DNA of 64,000 bases from Earliella scabrosa (GCA_022605405.1 JABYQQ010000005.1:2046001-2110000), one strand, 5' to 3'; numbered from the stretch's first letter, positions 36,912 through 48,449 are shown. The notes: a model not told the origin generated them from the letters alone. Program-made: numbers and translations.

Positions 36912-37327
36912 GATTTGAGATCTCTCTCGTGTATCGAAGTGGACTGTGGGTTGCTCTCTCTCCGCTAGTGTAGAACGAAAGCGACCGTCTACGGTCGAGG
37001 CGATGTGGGAGTGCTTGCCGCTCCGCTGGACATTATATTAATGGGTGCCGGCCTCGGTGCCTATCCACCACATCATCCCGGATCTATTAGCAACCCCCCC
37101 TTGCCTGGCTAATACAGAAGTAAGACACGCTCAGGTGAGCCGCGGGTCGGTTCCGATACTGAGCTGGGAATTCGGGGCGGTCAGATACTTTCCGACCGGA
37201 GCTTCGATATCAGTAGTAGTAAAGGAGCATTAACCGAATAACTTTCCGTAAAAGTCTGCGGCTTTTGCGCCAACAATGCACCTCTTGGGTGAGCCTGCCA
37301 CTGGTCGCTGGTACTCAGTATATGTTG

Positions 37328-37355
37328 CCAGCCTGGCGAGCAATGGCCAGGCTGG
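37328..37355. repeat. Perfect inverted repeat (10-bp arms, 8-nt loop)
   Basis: CCAGCCTGGC (37328-37337) and its exact reverse complement GCCAGGCTGG (37346-37355) flank GAGCAATG. The arms are GC-rich, so a stable hairpin or a dyad binding site is possible. Confidence 0.8.
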
Positions 37356-37478
37356 TGTACATGTGATATGACATGTCCAGAGGTACATGACAAATGCCTA
37401 TCATGATGTTCACAACGTTAGTCTGACTTCAATGCACTGGCATTTCATGGCGATACCCTCGAGACGCCCTTGCATGGT

Positions 37479-37498
37479 AGATTAGATAACCACGTGGC
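37479..37498 (+). promoter_or_regulatory. Shared 20-bp promoter element with CACGTG core (J-protein copy)
   Basis: AGATTAGATAACCACGTGGC lies 110-129 nt upstream of the J-protein ATG and is identical to 35597-35616. Relative to the regulated gene the two copies have opposite orientation. Confidence 0.6.
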
Positions 37499-37607
37499 AA
37501 GCGATCGAACACCATTTCGCTGCAACTTCTGCGCTTGCCTGGCACACTGCATCCGGTTTCTTTTTGGCACTCGTCACGGCTCGCTTCGGTCTCTAGATCA
37601 CAACGCC

Positions 37608-39134
37608 ATGAGGGTACTGAACCTCATAGCATTTCTGGCTGTTCTGGTAACGGCAGTTCTTGCGTACGTCGGCTCTCTTGCCCGAACACTGGCAGAAAAC
37701 GCGTTGACGTGTAACGGCGGGGATGCATATAGCTGGACAAAGGTGCGCAGTGCCACGTATACTCGTATGTCTACAGAGTGTCTGAGACGTACGACCTGGA
37801 CTGCAGGAGGACCACGAAATCTTCGACCTCGTCAGTGCACTCGAGGGGGCTGAAGGTCAGCACCTCTTTCGCCATTTCCGGGCCGCGCTCCAGTCCAACT
37901 TTCCGTCTAATCGTTTTCTCCCGTTCCTTCCCCTGGTGTTCAACAGGCAAGGGCACGACCTTCTACTCGTGGCTAGACGTGCCGCACACGGCGTCGACGG
38001 CGGAGATCTCCAAAGCGTACAGGAAGAAGAGTCTGCAGCTGCAGTGAGTCGCCCTCCGCTTCCTCATCAGCACGTCTTCGTGTCGTGACAAGGGGGCTTG
38101 GCACGACAGCCCGGACAAGAACAAGGGTGTGAAGCACGCGCACGAAAGATTTGCACGCCTCGGAGTAGTCGCGGCTATTCTGAGGGACCCCGCGAAGCGC
38201 GAACGGTGAGCATGGTCGCGCTGCGTGCACGCACGCGAGGCGAAACTTCCTCTGATTCATTGGTCGATGTTCCTCGTTGCGCTAGCTACGACTTCTTCTA
38301 CAAGAACGGCGTCCCGGTCTGGCGGGGCACGGGCTACTACTATTCTAGATTCCGTCCTGGGCTTGGGGTAGGTGGACTTCGCCGCACACGAGCAGTTCGT
38401 TGGGGCTCACATGGCTCGCTACAGACGGTGCTTGTGTTTTTGGTTTTCATCACTTCTGGGGTGCAGTACCTCGTGCAGAGGCTGAACTACACGCGCGATC
38501 TGAAGCGCATAGATTGGATTGTGTCGCAGGCGCGGACCGCAGCCTGGGGTTCGAAACTAAACCCTGTGGAGGGCCAAAGGAAGGTATGTTGTGGCACCAC
38601 TCCTGCCACGACCGGGAGTCATGGGACTGAACGTCTGTCAGGTGAAGGTGAACCTGGGCGGCCCCGCGCGGATGGATGAAGACGGGAACGTCATGCCTGG
38701 GAGGATGGTGGACATGGTGGTGGAAGGAAGCGGTGTCTATATTGTGAGTAGCGTGTCGGCCAAGTTGTGGGGGTTGTGTCATGTCGTAACGCTTGCCCCA
38801 TCAGCTCGAGCCAGATGGCAGCATGATTCCGGTGAGCAGCGAAACGGCAGTAGCGCCATCGATCAAGCGGACGTGGTTCCTGTCCCTTGTGACTGGGCTG
38901 TTGGGAAAGGTGACTAGACGCGATGGGACGTCGATAGAGGGCACTAGCCCGGAGGAGGCGGATGGAGAGGACGAGACGGACGACGGGTCCGTGGCGAGCT
39001 CTGATGTGCCGGGGAGCGGGGCGGCGACACCTCGGGAAGGGGGCGGGACGGGAGGGGGCAAGAACGGACGGGCGGTGGCGGCGACGATGGCGGGCGGACG
39101 GCGGCGCAAGGGCGTCAATGGCCGGAAAAAGTAA
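37608..39134 (+). CDS. ER membrane J-domain protein (ERJ5/DNAJC1-like)
   Basis: Nine exons: 37608-37663, 37733-37742, 37807-37855, 37947-38043, 38110-38205, 38286-38367, 38425-38583, 38642-38743, 38805-39134 (326 aa). A signal peptide (MRVLNLIAFLAVLVTAVLA) is followed by WTKEDHEIFDLVSALE and a J domain (FYSWLDVPHTASTAEISKAYRKKSLQL). The HPDK motif is completed across an intron. One membrane helix (TVLVFLVFITSGVQYLV) follows FFYKNGVPVW. The C-terminus is a cytosolic Gly/Lys-rich basic tail. It should recruit BiP/Kar2 in the ER lumen. Exon 2 is only 10 nt and encodes the WTK of WTKED, which is conserved in relatives. Confidence 0.9.
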
Positions 39135-39592
39135 TGATTAGTTCGGGGCTCCGGGGGGCGCGGGGCGGGCGACGGGCCGCGCAATTAGCTTATCACCACA
39201 CTCGGACTGGGGCGACGGGCAGCCTCGGGCAGCCGCCGGGAAATACTCGCGTGCAAATGAGGCAGTCGCCGCGTCCAGGCCTGAAATTTGCGCGGGCACA
39301 TTGGCCGGACATATGCTCCTGGGCCTCCTGGGGCGGCTGCTGCTGCCACTGGCCGCCAAAACTGGCGTTTTCAAGCGATAAGACGGAGGCTGGGCGGCGG
39401 CGCGGACAGAGGCACAGCTGCACAGACTCTGGCTCGGTCGCCTGCCTCTCTCCGATGCAGAGCTCGGCTAGATAAGCCGTCCCTACCCCACACAAACAGA
39501 CGTAAACACGCCCCACTACGCCTATAATCTTGACTCGACCGCTTCTTCCTCATTCCACTTCCACCACTCCTCCTTCCCCAGCTTCTGCAGCC
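39135..39592 (+). promoter_or_regulatory. GLN1 promoter with three GATA-factor sites
   Basis: HGATAR/GATAAG cores lie at 39189-39194 (reverse), 39377-39382 and 39471-39476, that is about 400, 215 and 120 nt before the GLN1 ATG. Nitrogen-responsive GATA factors (AreA/Gln3 type) control glutamine synthetase in other fungi, so nitrogen regulation is inferred here. Confidence 0.5.
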
Positions 39593-40911
39593 ATGTCCAA
39601 CCAGTACCGCCCCGATCTCCTTGCTCCCTACCTCGCCCTCCCCCAGGGTGAAAAGGTCCAGGCTGAGTGTACGTCTCATCCGACTCGACATCCCGAAGTG
39701 CTCCGTTCGCTCATGCCCTATTTCAGACGTTTGGATCGATGGCGATGGTGGCCTCCGCTCGAAGACGACGGTGAGCATTTCCCCCCTCCCCGACGCGCCC
39801 CCGTCGCGTCGCCCCCTAATGGCCGTACTCATCCCCCATCCAGACCGTCACCAAGAAGGTCACGGACATCGGCTCCCTCCGCATCTGGGACTTCGACGGT
39901 TCCTCCACCAACCAGGCTCCTGGCCACGACTCCGACGTCTACCTCCGTCCTGCTGCCATCTTCAAGGACCCCTTCCGCGGCGGCGACAACATCCTCGTCC
40001 TCGCAGAGTGCTACAACAACGATGGCACCCCTAACAGGACTAACTTCCGTCACCACGCCGCCAAGGTCATGGAGCTCGCCAAGGACCAGGTCCCCTGGTT
40101 CGGTATCGAGCAGGAGTACACCCTCTTCGACATGGACGGCAACCCCTACGGTTGGCCCAAGGGCGGTTTCCCCGGTCCCCAGGGTCCCTACTACTGCGGT
40201 GCTGGTAAGTGAAACAACCCGCCCATCCTCGCTTCGCAAGCTCCGGGTGACATTCAATCAACTTCCATTCCAGGCGCTGGCAAGGTCTTCGCGCGCGACC
40301 TGATCGAGGCCCACTACCGTGCTTGCCTCTACGCCGGTGTGAACATCTCCGGCATCAACGCCGAGGTCATGCCTTCCCAGTGGGAGTTCCAGGTCGGCCC
40401 TTGCGAGGGTATCTCCATGGGCGACCACCTCTGGATGGCCCGCTACCTCCTCGTCCGCATTGCCGAGCAGTGGGGCATCAAGGTTTCATTCCACCCCAAG
40501 CCCCTCCAGGGTGACTGGAATGGCGCCGGCTGCCACACCAACTACTCGACCAAGGCGATGCGCGAGCCCGGAGGCATGAAGTACATCGAGGACGCGATCG
40601 CGAAGCTCGCAAAGAGGCACAACGAGCACATCGCGGTCTACGGCGAGGACAACGACCTCCGTCTCACGGGTCGTCATGAGACTGGTCACATTGGTACCTT
40701 CACGTCTGGTGTTGCCAACCGTGGCGCCTCCATCCGCATCCCCCGTCATGTCGGCGCTCAGGGCTACGGCTACCTCGAGGACCGTCGCCCCGCCTCCAAC
40801 ATCGGTACGACATCTCTTCATTTCTGCTCCATGCCCCTCCTGACGAGTCGTGTTTCAGACCCCTACCGTGTGACCAGCATCATCGTCGAGACCACCTGCC
40901 TCGACAAGTAG
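39593..40911 (+). CDS. GLN1: Glutamine synthetase
   Basis: Five exons: 39593-39668, 39727-39770, 39844-40204, 40274-40804, 40859-40911 (354 aa). It makes glutamine from glutamate, ammonia and ATP, and is a eukaryotic-type (GSII) cytosolic enzyme. Conserved elements are [17 protein letters not shown] (beta-grasp latch), [12 protein letters not shown] (metal site), [17 protein letters not shown], the ATP/ammonia region [14 protein letters not shown], and [20 protein letters not shown] with RIPRHV. It ends [21 protein letters not shown]. Length and residue order match the fungal family closely and nothing is missing. Confidence 0.97.
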
Positions 40912-41307
40912 ATGGGACTATCATGGTTAATTGGTTGGATTGCTGTGTTTAGAGGCACACACTAGATCTTCACGGCGACATAATTGTCGAGCAGTCTGCG
41001 TGTATGCGAGTGGTCAAGTCGGAAGTCCAGCATCGTAATGTAATTGTGAAAGGTCAAACAAATTCGTATTCTCAACCACCGAGCGCGTACAGGGGGTGCT
41101 ATCATTACAGTGAGTTCGTCGGGTATAGGAGGCAGACGAGAAAGAAGGGATCGTTCGAGTCATTCGGATAGAGTCGATCAGTCGGGAAAGATGGCATCGA
41201 TACAAAAAACTTCACATTCATCCGTTTGATTGTTCAAGCACACCACAAACACCACCCCGATCTAAAGCAAAACTTACACCCTCCACGAGCGGCCCGGGCA
41301 GATTCGA
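40912..41307. other. Convergent intergenic region
   Basis: About 400 bp between the 3' ends of GLN1 and VID27. No feature recognised. Confidence 0.4.
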
Positions 41308-44300
41308 TCAGTACGGGCTGTTGACGATGCTGGAGCGGCTCCGACCGCCAGCCGGCGCGAGAGAGGCCCTCGTGGGCCGCTTCAGGTTCTTCTTATTAAT
41401 CGCGAGCACGTCGTTCTGCAGCGCGACGATCTAAAACGCATCCGATGAGTCAGTGGGACGGCACACGTAGGGCGGACGCAGCAGCGGGGTTTGTGCCGTC
41501 GCGTGCGCAGTGGGAGTGAAGTGAGAGAGTGTGGATCATTACGTACGATCTCCTTGTCGTCGCCAAACTTGAAGTTGTCTTGCACGACAAACTGGTCGTA
41601 CCTGGCGCGTGCGGACGCGAAAGGGGAAGACGGGGGCGCGGAATCGAGAATTAGCCTCTGCAGAGCCAATCGGAGGGAGGGGAAAATGGGACGGGAGCGG
41701 ACACACACGCACTTCTTTATCTCATACTTGTCGAGCTGGCCCTTCTTCACCTTGGCAAAGTCCCACGCGACGACGTACTGGCCCGTCGAGGTGACGATCG
41801 CGACCTCGTCCTTGCCCTCGCCCGTGTTGAATCTGCGGGCACGTGTGGCAAAAAGGGAAGACAGTCAGCAGGCGGTCAGGTACAAACGCACAAAACAGTC
41901 AGCACGCAGATAGCGCAGGAGATACGCTCATCCGGGCTCGCTGCGGTGGGGGTGGAGGGGATAGAGGGAGGGTGGAGAGAGCGGACGTGCTTACCTGGCC
42001 GGCGTGAACGAGACGCTGTTGCCCATGTAGGCGACGTGCTCGGCGCGGAGCTGCAGCCTCCGGGGGATCGGCTTCGCGTTCGCGGGGAAACTGCGGTCAA
42101 AGCCGAGCTGGCCGGTATAGCGGCCCTCGCCGATGAGCGTGTCGATGAGGAGGAGATACGTCCTGGTCGTCGCCACGATCCAGCGGCCCTCGGAGGTCAC
42201 GTCGACGCCAATGATCGGGTCTCCGAGCGGGGGCAGCGCGGTCTTTGCGTTCTTGCCGATCGAGTCGAAGAGACGGATGTCGCCCTTCTCGCTCGCGACG
42301 GCGAGCTTCCCTTGCCCCGTGGTCGCGACGCCCGAGAACTTGTTCTTCGAGACGTACTGCTTGTACTGGCTGTCCACCATCTTGTTGCCCGACACGCGCG
42401 GGTCGATGCGGAAGAGCGCGTTATGCGAGATGCCGACGACGGTCTGCTCGGTTGTCATCTGCGCGAACTTGTTGTCCGGCGCGATGTGGTCCACGGTGAT
42501 GTCGTCGTGGACCTTCCACTCTTCGACGACCTTTCCACGCTCAATGTCCAGATTGAACAGGGAGTTGGGCTCCGCGGGGTTCATTAGGATCATCTTCGTG
42601 TCTTGGTCATGCAACATCACCTGCAAGGCATGTATGTCATCATCTGCCCGCGCATACACCCGAGCATACATACATGTTTCGGACTGAAGTTCTTGCCCTT
42701 CGGGGTCGCTAAATTGCTGATAGAGGCGTAATACTTGACTTGGTTCTGGCCTGTGTGACTGAACACACCGATCTTGTCGTCCCGAACGACGTACGATCGA
42801 TCGCCCTTGTACCCGACGGTGAGCTGCTTGTTACGTCCTTTCGGCATACTCGGAGCATCCTCATCGTCTTCGGGATATTCCTCTTCCTCGTCATCATCGC
42901 TCTTGTCTGAAGCATAGGAGTCAGCTGACAATTGACAGGTGTGGCAATGAGCACAGACCTAGCTCCTCGGCTACAGCGTCCTCGTCGTCCTCATCGTCTT
43001 CCGCATCCCTCATCTCGACGTCTTCGACGTTCGAGCTAATGACATACGCCTGGTCCTCATACTGTCACAAGGTGATAATCTGTCAACCATGGGATGGAAT
43101 GCATCACGCGAGGAAGCGTACCTTCGCCTTCTCCCACGGGATGTGGTTCAGACCTTCCCACAGCGCGCGGCTGAACGCCCGTTGGAAGTCCTCGAACACC
43201 TCCTCTTCCTCGAACCTCAGGCACCAGCTGTTCGCCTCGCCCGAGTCGCTGATGTTGTTCCACGTAAACGAGAGGACCCGAGGCGCCAAACGCTGGTTCA
43301 TGTCCGACGAGATCTTGTGTGCGAGCACCTGGCCCTCCTCGGCGGACGCGATCAGCCAGAAGTCGTACTGTCCAGCAGACAGATTCCGCGCCACTCGAGC
43401 GATGACATCCCCCTGCTTGACAAAATTGCTGCTCTCCTTGTCCCAGAGATGCAACTCTGCTTGCTCTGCGAAGAGGGAGGGCATGGATGGGTCGGTCGAT
43501 TCCTTGGACAGAGCCTTCTTGGGTTTAGGGCTCTCGGGAGGACTTGATGAGGTGGTGGCAACTTCCTGTACAGGCGCCTCTTGAACCTTGGATCCGGAGG
43601 CCTTCCGCGACGTCTTTGTCTTCGGCTTCTTTGCTGCGGGTGGCCTGGAAAGCATATTCAGGGCGTGGTGACATCTAGATAAGGATATGTGTGACGCACT
43701 GCCAGATAAACTCCTGCAAGTCCGGGTCCTGGGTGTTGTCTGCGCTCGTCTTGTACTTGCGTTCGTACATTGCGCGATACATGCATGTCTCGAAGAACGC
43801 CCGGGTCGGCTCGTTCGTCCCAGGCGCGACAAACTCGTACAACTCGTCCTCGTCGCCCTGCAGATCGCGCCAAACGAACGTTGGCTCGTTATCCGAGGTA
43901 GTACCAGTGCGAAACTCCAGCTCTTCACAGATCAAGAACACACGTTCCTCATCAGCTGTAACAGACAATATGTCAGCATCGCGAACTACCTCGGCATCCT
44001 GTGGAATGCAAGGACAAGAAGCCAGACAGTGTGCAGGGACGCAGAGCGTTGTTCGGTTTTACCTTCCGGACGGAGCCATGACAGACTTCCACGACACGGC
44101 AACCTTATTCAGGATGACAGGAATTGTACTGGGAGGCAGGGTGGAGTGATAGAATGGTGTATACGCATATCACGGCATTTGCAGGAACAGATGCGAGCAG
44201 GGGAGGCGAAGCACGCACGAAACATGAAACATGAAGAACGGTACTCACTTTCCTCCTCATCTTCGAGCAGCTCCTGGTCTCCGTCCTCATACACGCGGGT

Positions 44301-44687
44301 AATCACGAGCTGAAAGGTGTGTTCCAACGAAGGGACCCTCCGAATCGTCGCCATGGCGTCATTGTATCTGGGACCGTCCCGGTCAACAGGCCCGCACGCG
44401 CTGCAAGCACCAAGCCCCGGGGACTCACATGCATTCCCTGCCCCCGCGCACAGACTCGGAGCGGACGAGGAAGAGCTGGCCCTCGGAGATCTTCACGACC
44501 TCCGCCGCGTTGGGATCGTCTGCGATGCATGCACAGATGATGTCAGTGGTCCGCCCGTCGCACGCCCCGGGAGCGGCTCACGCACGCCAAACTTTGCCTA
44601 TGACTGAGACCGGAGAGGGCACACAGCAATCAGTGCGAGGTCTGGCAGCATGAAGTGGCAGATCGTACGGCTTCGGAAGATGTTCAT
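41308..44687 (-). CDS. VID27: Vid27 family protein (vacuolar import and degradation)
   Basis: Multi-exon gene on the minus strand. The first exons are 44687-44669, a 12-nt exon 44597-44586, and 44519-44429. The protein opens MNIFRSRKVW and KISEGQLFLVRSES, then ATIRRVPSLEHTFQL, RVYEDGDQELLEDEEE, and a PH-like middle with LWDKESSNFVKQGDVIARV. Two acidic linkers (DEDDEDDEDA, SDDDEEEEYPEDDEDAP) follow. The C-terminal beta-propeller-like domain has SYVVRDDKIGVF, LMNPAEPNSLFNLDIERGKVV, ALFRIDPR, FSGVATTGQGKLAVAS, GDIRLFDSIGKNAKT and GVDVTSEGRWIVATT. Yeast Vid27 is a cytosolic protein of poorly known role in fructose-1,6-bisphosphatase turnover. The family call is firm, and the role here is inferred. 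Confidence 0.92.
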
Positions 44688-44883
44688 GGTGGCGGGTGAG
44701 AGAGAAGGTGCAATCGCGCGGACCTGGCTTGGGCCGCTCACGGTCGCGCGGCTCGGAGCCGGTGGAGCGTGACAATCGCGCTGTGACACCCTAGTCGCGT
44801 CGGTCACGTCACGGAGCGCGATCGTCAGGTGTTCGCTGAGTCTGAGCTCTGCTCTCGTTCGCCACTGGTCTCTGCCAGCTGCA

Positions 44884-45335
44884 ATGGCTTCTGCAGCGCG
44901 TTTTGCAACCCCTCCGCTATCACCTCCAGGTACGCTTCCAAACCCAACATATGCACGAGCTCCCCGTGTTGACTGCAAGCACTGGAAGGCAGGGAACCTG
45001 TCACTCCCGACTCTGGCTTCCGCAACCGCGGAACAACCCAGGTATGCCCGCGTCCAGCACCCATCTGCCTTTCTCCGTTGTACATACGCTCATTGTACAA
45101 CAACAATTTATTGCAGACGCCTGGAGGAGAGACGTCGCCAACGTCCTCGACAATCTCCAACGTCTCCCGGATAGTGGAGCCCTCCCGGTCCTTCTACCGT
45201 CATCTGACCTCCGCACCGCCCTCAGCCCTGGGGACCCCGGCGCGCAAGGTGACCATCCGCGCAGACCCTGCCCTTTTGACGTGCTTCGACCCCGCCGACA
45301 GGGAGCTGTACGATCTCTGGGCGCCCAAGCCGTAA
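44884..45335 (+). CDS. Small conserved-looking protein of unknown function
   Basis: Three exons, 44884-44929, 44980-45041 and 45117-45335 (108 aa), are the only combination found that keeps the C-terminal frame open. The protein starts MASAARFATPPLSPP, is Ser/Thr/Pro-rich in the middle (GGETSPTSSTISNVSR) and ends with a more ordered stretch (KVTIRADPALLTCFDPADRE, then LYDLWAPKP). No signal peptide or membrane helix is seen. It starts divergently from VID27, 196 bp away. I recognise no family, and expression data are needed to confirm the first two exons. Confidence 0.6.
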
Positions 45336-45814
45336 TGCCATCTTCCCAGTTTACTCATGATCTCGGTCACAAGGACAGCGCCGTGGTGACCCTTGTAATG
45401 GAGCCTGTCTGTGTCGTGTCATGATATACAAGGCGGGTCAGACTCGCGAGCTTCGGAATACACAGAATGCACAGAAGCACAAAGAACTTCCGGGTTGCCA
45501 TCTGTCGGTTCACGACGCGTTCGCCGTCCATTGTTGTTGGCCTTATGCACCATTTGATCTATTACGACCCGGGATGACCCGGTGTGTATGCTACATACGT
45601 GGCACGAACATGCTACAGTCGAAAACGCAACCAAGCGACGGGGTGATGAAACCCATAAATTTACAGTAATAATCAAAGGACCGTGTAGGCTACAGAGATG
45701 GGCATGCGAAAGAGCGTGATGAGACAGACGTCAGGACGAGACTATGCGATAAATCATAAACGCAATCGTGGAAACGAACCAACAAAAGAACTACCATCTA
45801 GGCAGCTCGATGAA
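45336..45814. other. Convergent intergenic region
   Basis: About 480 bp between the small gene and the BTB-like gene. No feature recognised. Confidence 0.4.
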
Positions 45815-47440
45815 CTAGATCCAGGGCCCCGTCGGCCTCGCCTTCAGCGTGGCGGCATGGTCCTTCTTCGGGCTGCGCTCGAGCGCAGCCCGCTCCTTGA
45901 GACCAGGCGGAGACGGCCACGGAGCCTCGGCCTCAGAGCTTCCACCGCTCTTCCTGGTACCAGTACCAGAGCTCGCGAAGCCCGAGTCATCAGACTTCCG
46001 CTGAGCGGCCTTCTGCTCGGCCTCGGCGGGCTCTACGGCCTCACGGAGGGTATGCAGGCTCTTGTTGCTCGCGTTGCTGAACCCGCGCATGTGCAGGCCT
46101 AGCCCTCCGAGACCAGCCGGGCTTGGTTGACGATGGCGGAGCTCGTCTGTGCAGAGGCGCTGCAGTTCCTGGAGACCGAGGTAGGAAGCTTCGTCCCGAA
46201 GCTCGAGAAGTGCTTCGACACGCGAAGGGGACCCGTTGAGACGTGCACCGTGCGGGAGAACCGCAGGGACTTCAGGGGTGGATGCGGGTGACCTCAGATA
46301 CGTGAGGATATGCGTATACCTGGGAAACGATGAACAAAGTTATGATACATGATACGGCAAGAGGCAGATGGCGGACACTCACGGTGCACTGGGCCTGTCC
46401 AGGAAGATGTGAAGATTGGTTGAAGCCTGGGCCAAGATGCCCGAAGACGCGAGATGATGATTGAAGATGGAGTTGAACGAGCTCTCCGTCTCGCTTGTGG
46501 TCGAGTACACCGACTGTGTATCGGATTCGGAGGATGGGAGCAACCCGAGCAGATAGGACGCCAGATGCGAAGGGCGCGATGTCAGGGTGGACATTGTGGT
46601 CCGCTGTGTGGCCGTGCATGTCTCCAAAGTCACAATGATCTTTGTAGGGTCTGCGGAGCTGTTGGGCGCCGGGGACACGAGAATCGCGCTGAACGGAGAC
46701 TGGAGAGGAGACGCGATTACACCGGCAGGGAGCGGAGGAACCGGGGGAAAGAAGTCCAGAGGAGACTTGTGCGGACGCAGGGGCGAGGTCGCGCGGACGG
46801 GGGCGAGGTCGGAGTCGTAGTCCGGGATCGACGGTAGAGAGGGAGGTGGCCTCGTGGGCGGGGGTGGGTGCGCGGTGGTGGCAGGCATGAACGTTGAATG
46901 AGAGTCGACGGTCTCTACCTCTTCAGTCTCCAGCTCCTCCTCCTCTATGTAGTCCGCGTCGTTGTCAGGGATTGGTGGGAGAGGCGGGCTGTCCGGACGG
47001 TCAAAGAGACCGTGCTCATCCGGTTCCCGTGACAGCAAGTGCCTCGGAGACGGACTCCTTGTGCGCGCGAGGAGGTCGGGGGATGAGGCGGAGGCTCTCG
47101 GGCCAGCAAGAGCTTCCTGTGGTGTCCGGACGACGATCGCGCCAGCACCAAGCACGCCGGTGCGTGGGAGCGTCATGGCCTCGACAGGGTTTGCGAACCG
47201 GGGCTCTGATATACGCACCGGGCGCGAGGGTGCGTACGGGCCAGACTGGATAGAGGCGGAGGACGACGCGCGAGTGAGCCACGTCATGGGGCTGGTCACG
47301 GACGGGCGTCGCGTCTTCGCGCGGTTGCTGGGGCTTGTCGGAGGCGAGGTGGTCGTGCCATAGAGGACGGGCATGGGCTTGGATATGGAGGAGACGGAGG
47401 GGCTCTGCTTGTGGTGGGAGGGGCGGGTGGAGGAGAGCAT
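45815..47440 (-). CDS. BTB/POZ (KCTD-like) domain protein
   Basis: Two exons on the minus strand: 47440-46383 and 46319-45815 (520 aa). The N-terminal 270 residues are Ser/Pro-rich and disordered (SSTRPSHHKQSPS, acidic EEEELETEEVETVDS, a poly-Pro PPPPTRPPPSLP). A T1/KCTD-type BTB fold follows: KIIVTLETCTATQRTTMSTL, a spacer, then IFLDRPSAP joined across the intron to YTHILTYLRS, and LRDEASYLGLQELQRLC. The C-terminus is Ser/Lys-rich. BTB proteins of this kind multimerise and often act as ubiquitin-ligase adaptors; no target can be named. Confidence 0.78.
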
Positions 47441-47684
47441 CGTTCACGGCGGGCGGCGAGCGGAGGCGGAGGACGAGGACGGGAAGATGGCGAGGAGAGA
47501 GAAGGTGGGGAAGGGAGCGGCGCACATCGCAAAGGGCATTTGAGCGCAGAGCGCAGGACAATTGCGTTGAGCCAGAACAATGCTTCCTCCACGCGAGCCG
47601 CCCGTCGCAAACCTTGCTGCATCCCCGATTTGGGCAACACGCCTTATTGTCCGCTCGTGGACGCCCGGCGCCTGCCACCCACCC
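47441..47684. promoter_or_regulatory. Compact divergent promoter (BTB gene / Rpr2-like gene)
   Basis: 244 bp between the BTB gene ATG (47440) and the preferred Rpr2-like ATG (47685). If the alternative ATG at 47580 is used, only 139 bp remains. Confidence 0.4.
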
Positions 47685-48449
47685 ATGCTCCCGGCCACGC
47701 ACAACGCGACCACCCCCGCGTCCTTCCAGCGCGCCCTCCCCTTCCTCCTCGCCCCCATCTCCCCATCCCTCGCCGCCTTGCATGCCACACGTGTCCGTCG
47801 CCTCTCTCCCGCTGACCCGACCCTCGCCGGCACCCACTGCGCCAGATGTGGTTATCCACTCTTCGCGAGCGGCAGCCAGACGCGGTCCGTCCGCAAGAAA
47901 AGAAAACGTAGCACGAACGGCGGCCAAAGCGCACCAACGCGCATTATCCGGCGGTCCTGTCGCGTCTGCGGCCACGACGAAGACGTGCCCATGGACGCGG
48001 TGGCCGATGCGCCCACCTTCCCGAAGCCCCGGGATCGCGCGAGACGCAGGCAGGACCGCATTGACAAGCCTCGTGCTTCCAGTGCTGCTCTCCCGGCCCC
48101 AGATGAGCTGAGCTCCCCGATACCGGGCCCTGCCCATCCTCGCTCCTCCCAACCGATCGCAACATCTTCCTCGACTCCGGCCCCGTCTCGCCCGGGGCCC
48201 GCGCCGTCGTCCGCTCGCGCGACGCCCGCTCCTCAGGCTGAGGCTCGACCCGCGAAATCTTCGTCGGCTGTCTCGTCCACGGAGCCGTCGTCAACAGCGC
48301 AACAGGACCCACGCGCGAAATCACGTACAAAGAAAAAGGCGGGCCTCCAGAGCATGCTCGCGCGCAATCGCGAGCGACAGGAGCAGGACAAGAAGCGCGA
48401 AGGTCACAGCCAGGGCGCCAGTCTGTCCGCCTTCCTGCAGGGTCTGTGA
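47685..48449 (+). CDS. RNase P/MRP protein subunit, Rpr2/Snm1-like
   Basis: Single exon, 254 aa from the ATG at 47685 (an in-frame ATG at 47580 would add 35 residues). A helical N-terminus (FQRALPFLLAPISPSLAALHATRVRRLS) precedes a zinc ribbon with C52-x2-C55 (GTHCARCG) and C92-x2-C95 (RSCRVCG) separated by a basic loop (RSVRKKRKRS), the Rpr2/Rpp21/Snm1 pattern. The C-terminal half is a Pro/Ala/Ser linker ending in a basic helix (TKKKAGLQSMLARNRERQE). The protein would act in tRNA or rRNA precursor cleavage in the nucleus. Whether it is the Rpr2 (RNase P) or Snm1 (MRP) member cannot be decided; the long tail favours Snm1. Confidence 0.75.
   Translation: MLPATHNATTPASFQRALPFLLAPISPSLAALHATRVRRLSPADPTLAGTHCARCGYPLFASGSQTRSVRKKRKRSTNGGQSAPTRIIRRSCRVCGHDEDVPMDAVADAPTFPKPRDRARRRQDRIDKPRASSAALPAPDELSSPIPGPAHPRSSQPIATSSSTPAPSRPGPAPSSARATPAPQAEARPAKSSSAVSSTEPSSTAQQDPRAKSRTKKKAGLQSMLARNRERQEQDKKREGHSQGASLSAFLQGL

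Larger units (their letters stand above)
36912..37607. promoter_or_regulatory. Divergent promoter between the NTF2-like gene and the ER J-protein gene
   Basis: 696 bp. It contains a perfect 10-bp inverted repeat (37328-37355) and the second copy of the 20-bp E-box element (37479-37498). Confidence 0.5.

Noticed and set aside
47016..48152. 378-aa minus-strand ORF spanning the BTB / Rpr2-like promoter
   Set aside because: It overlaps two well-supported genes and has compositional bias only.
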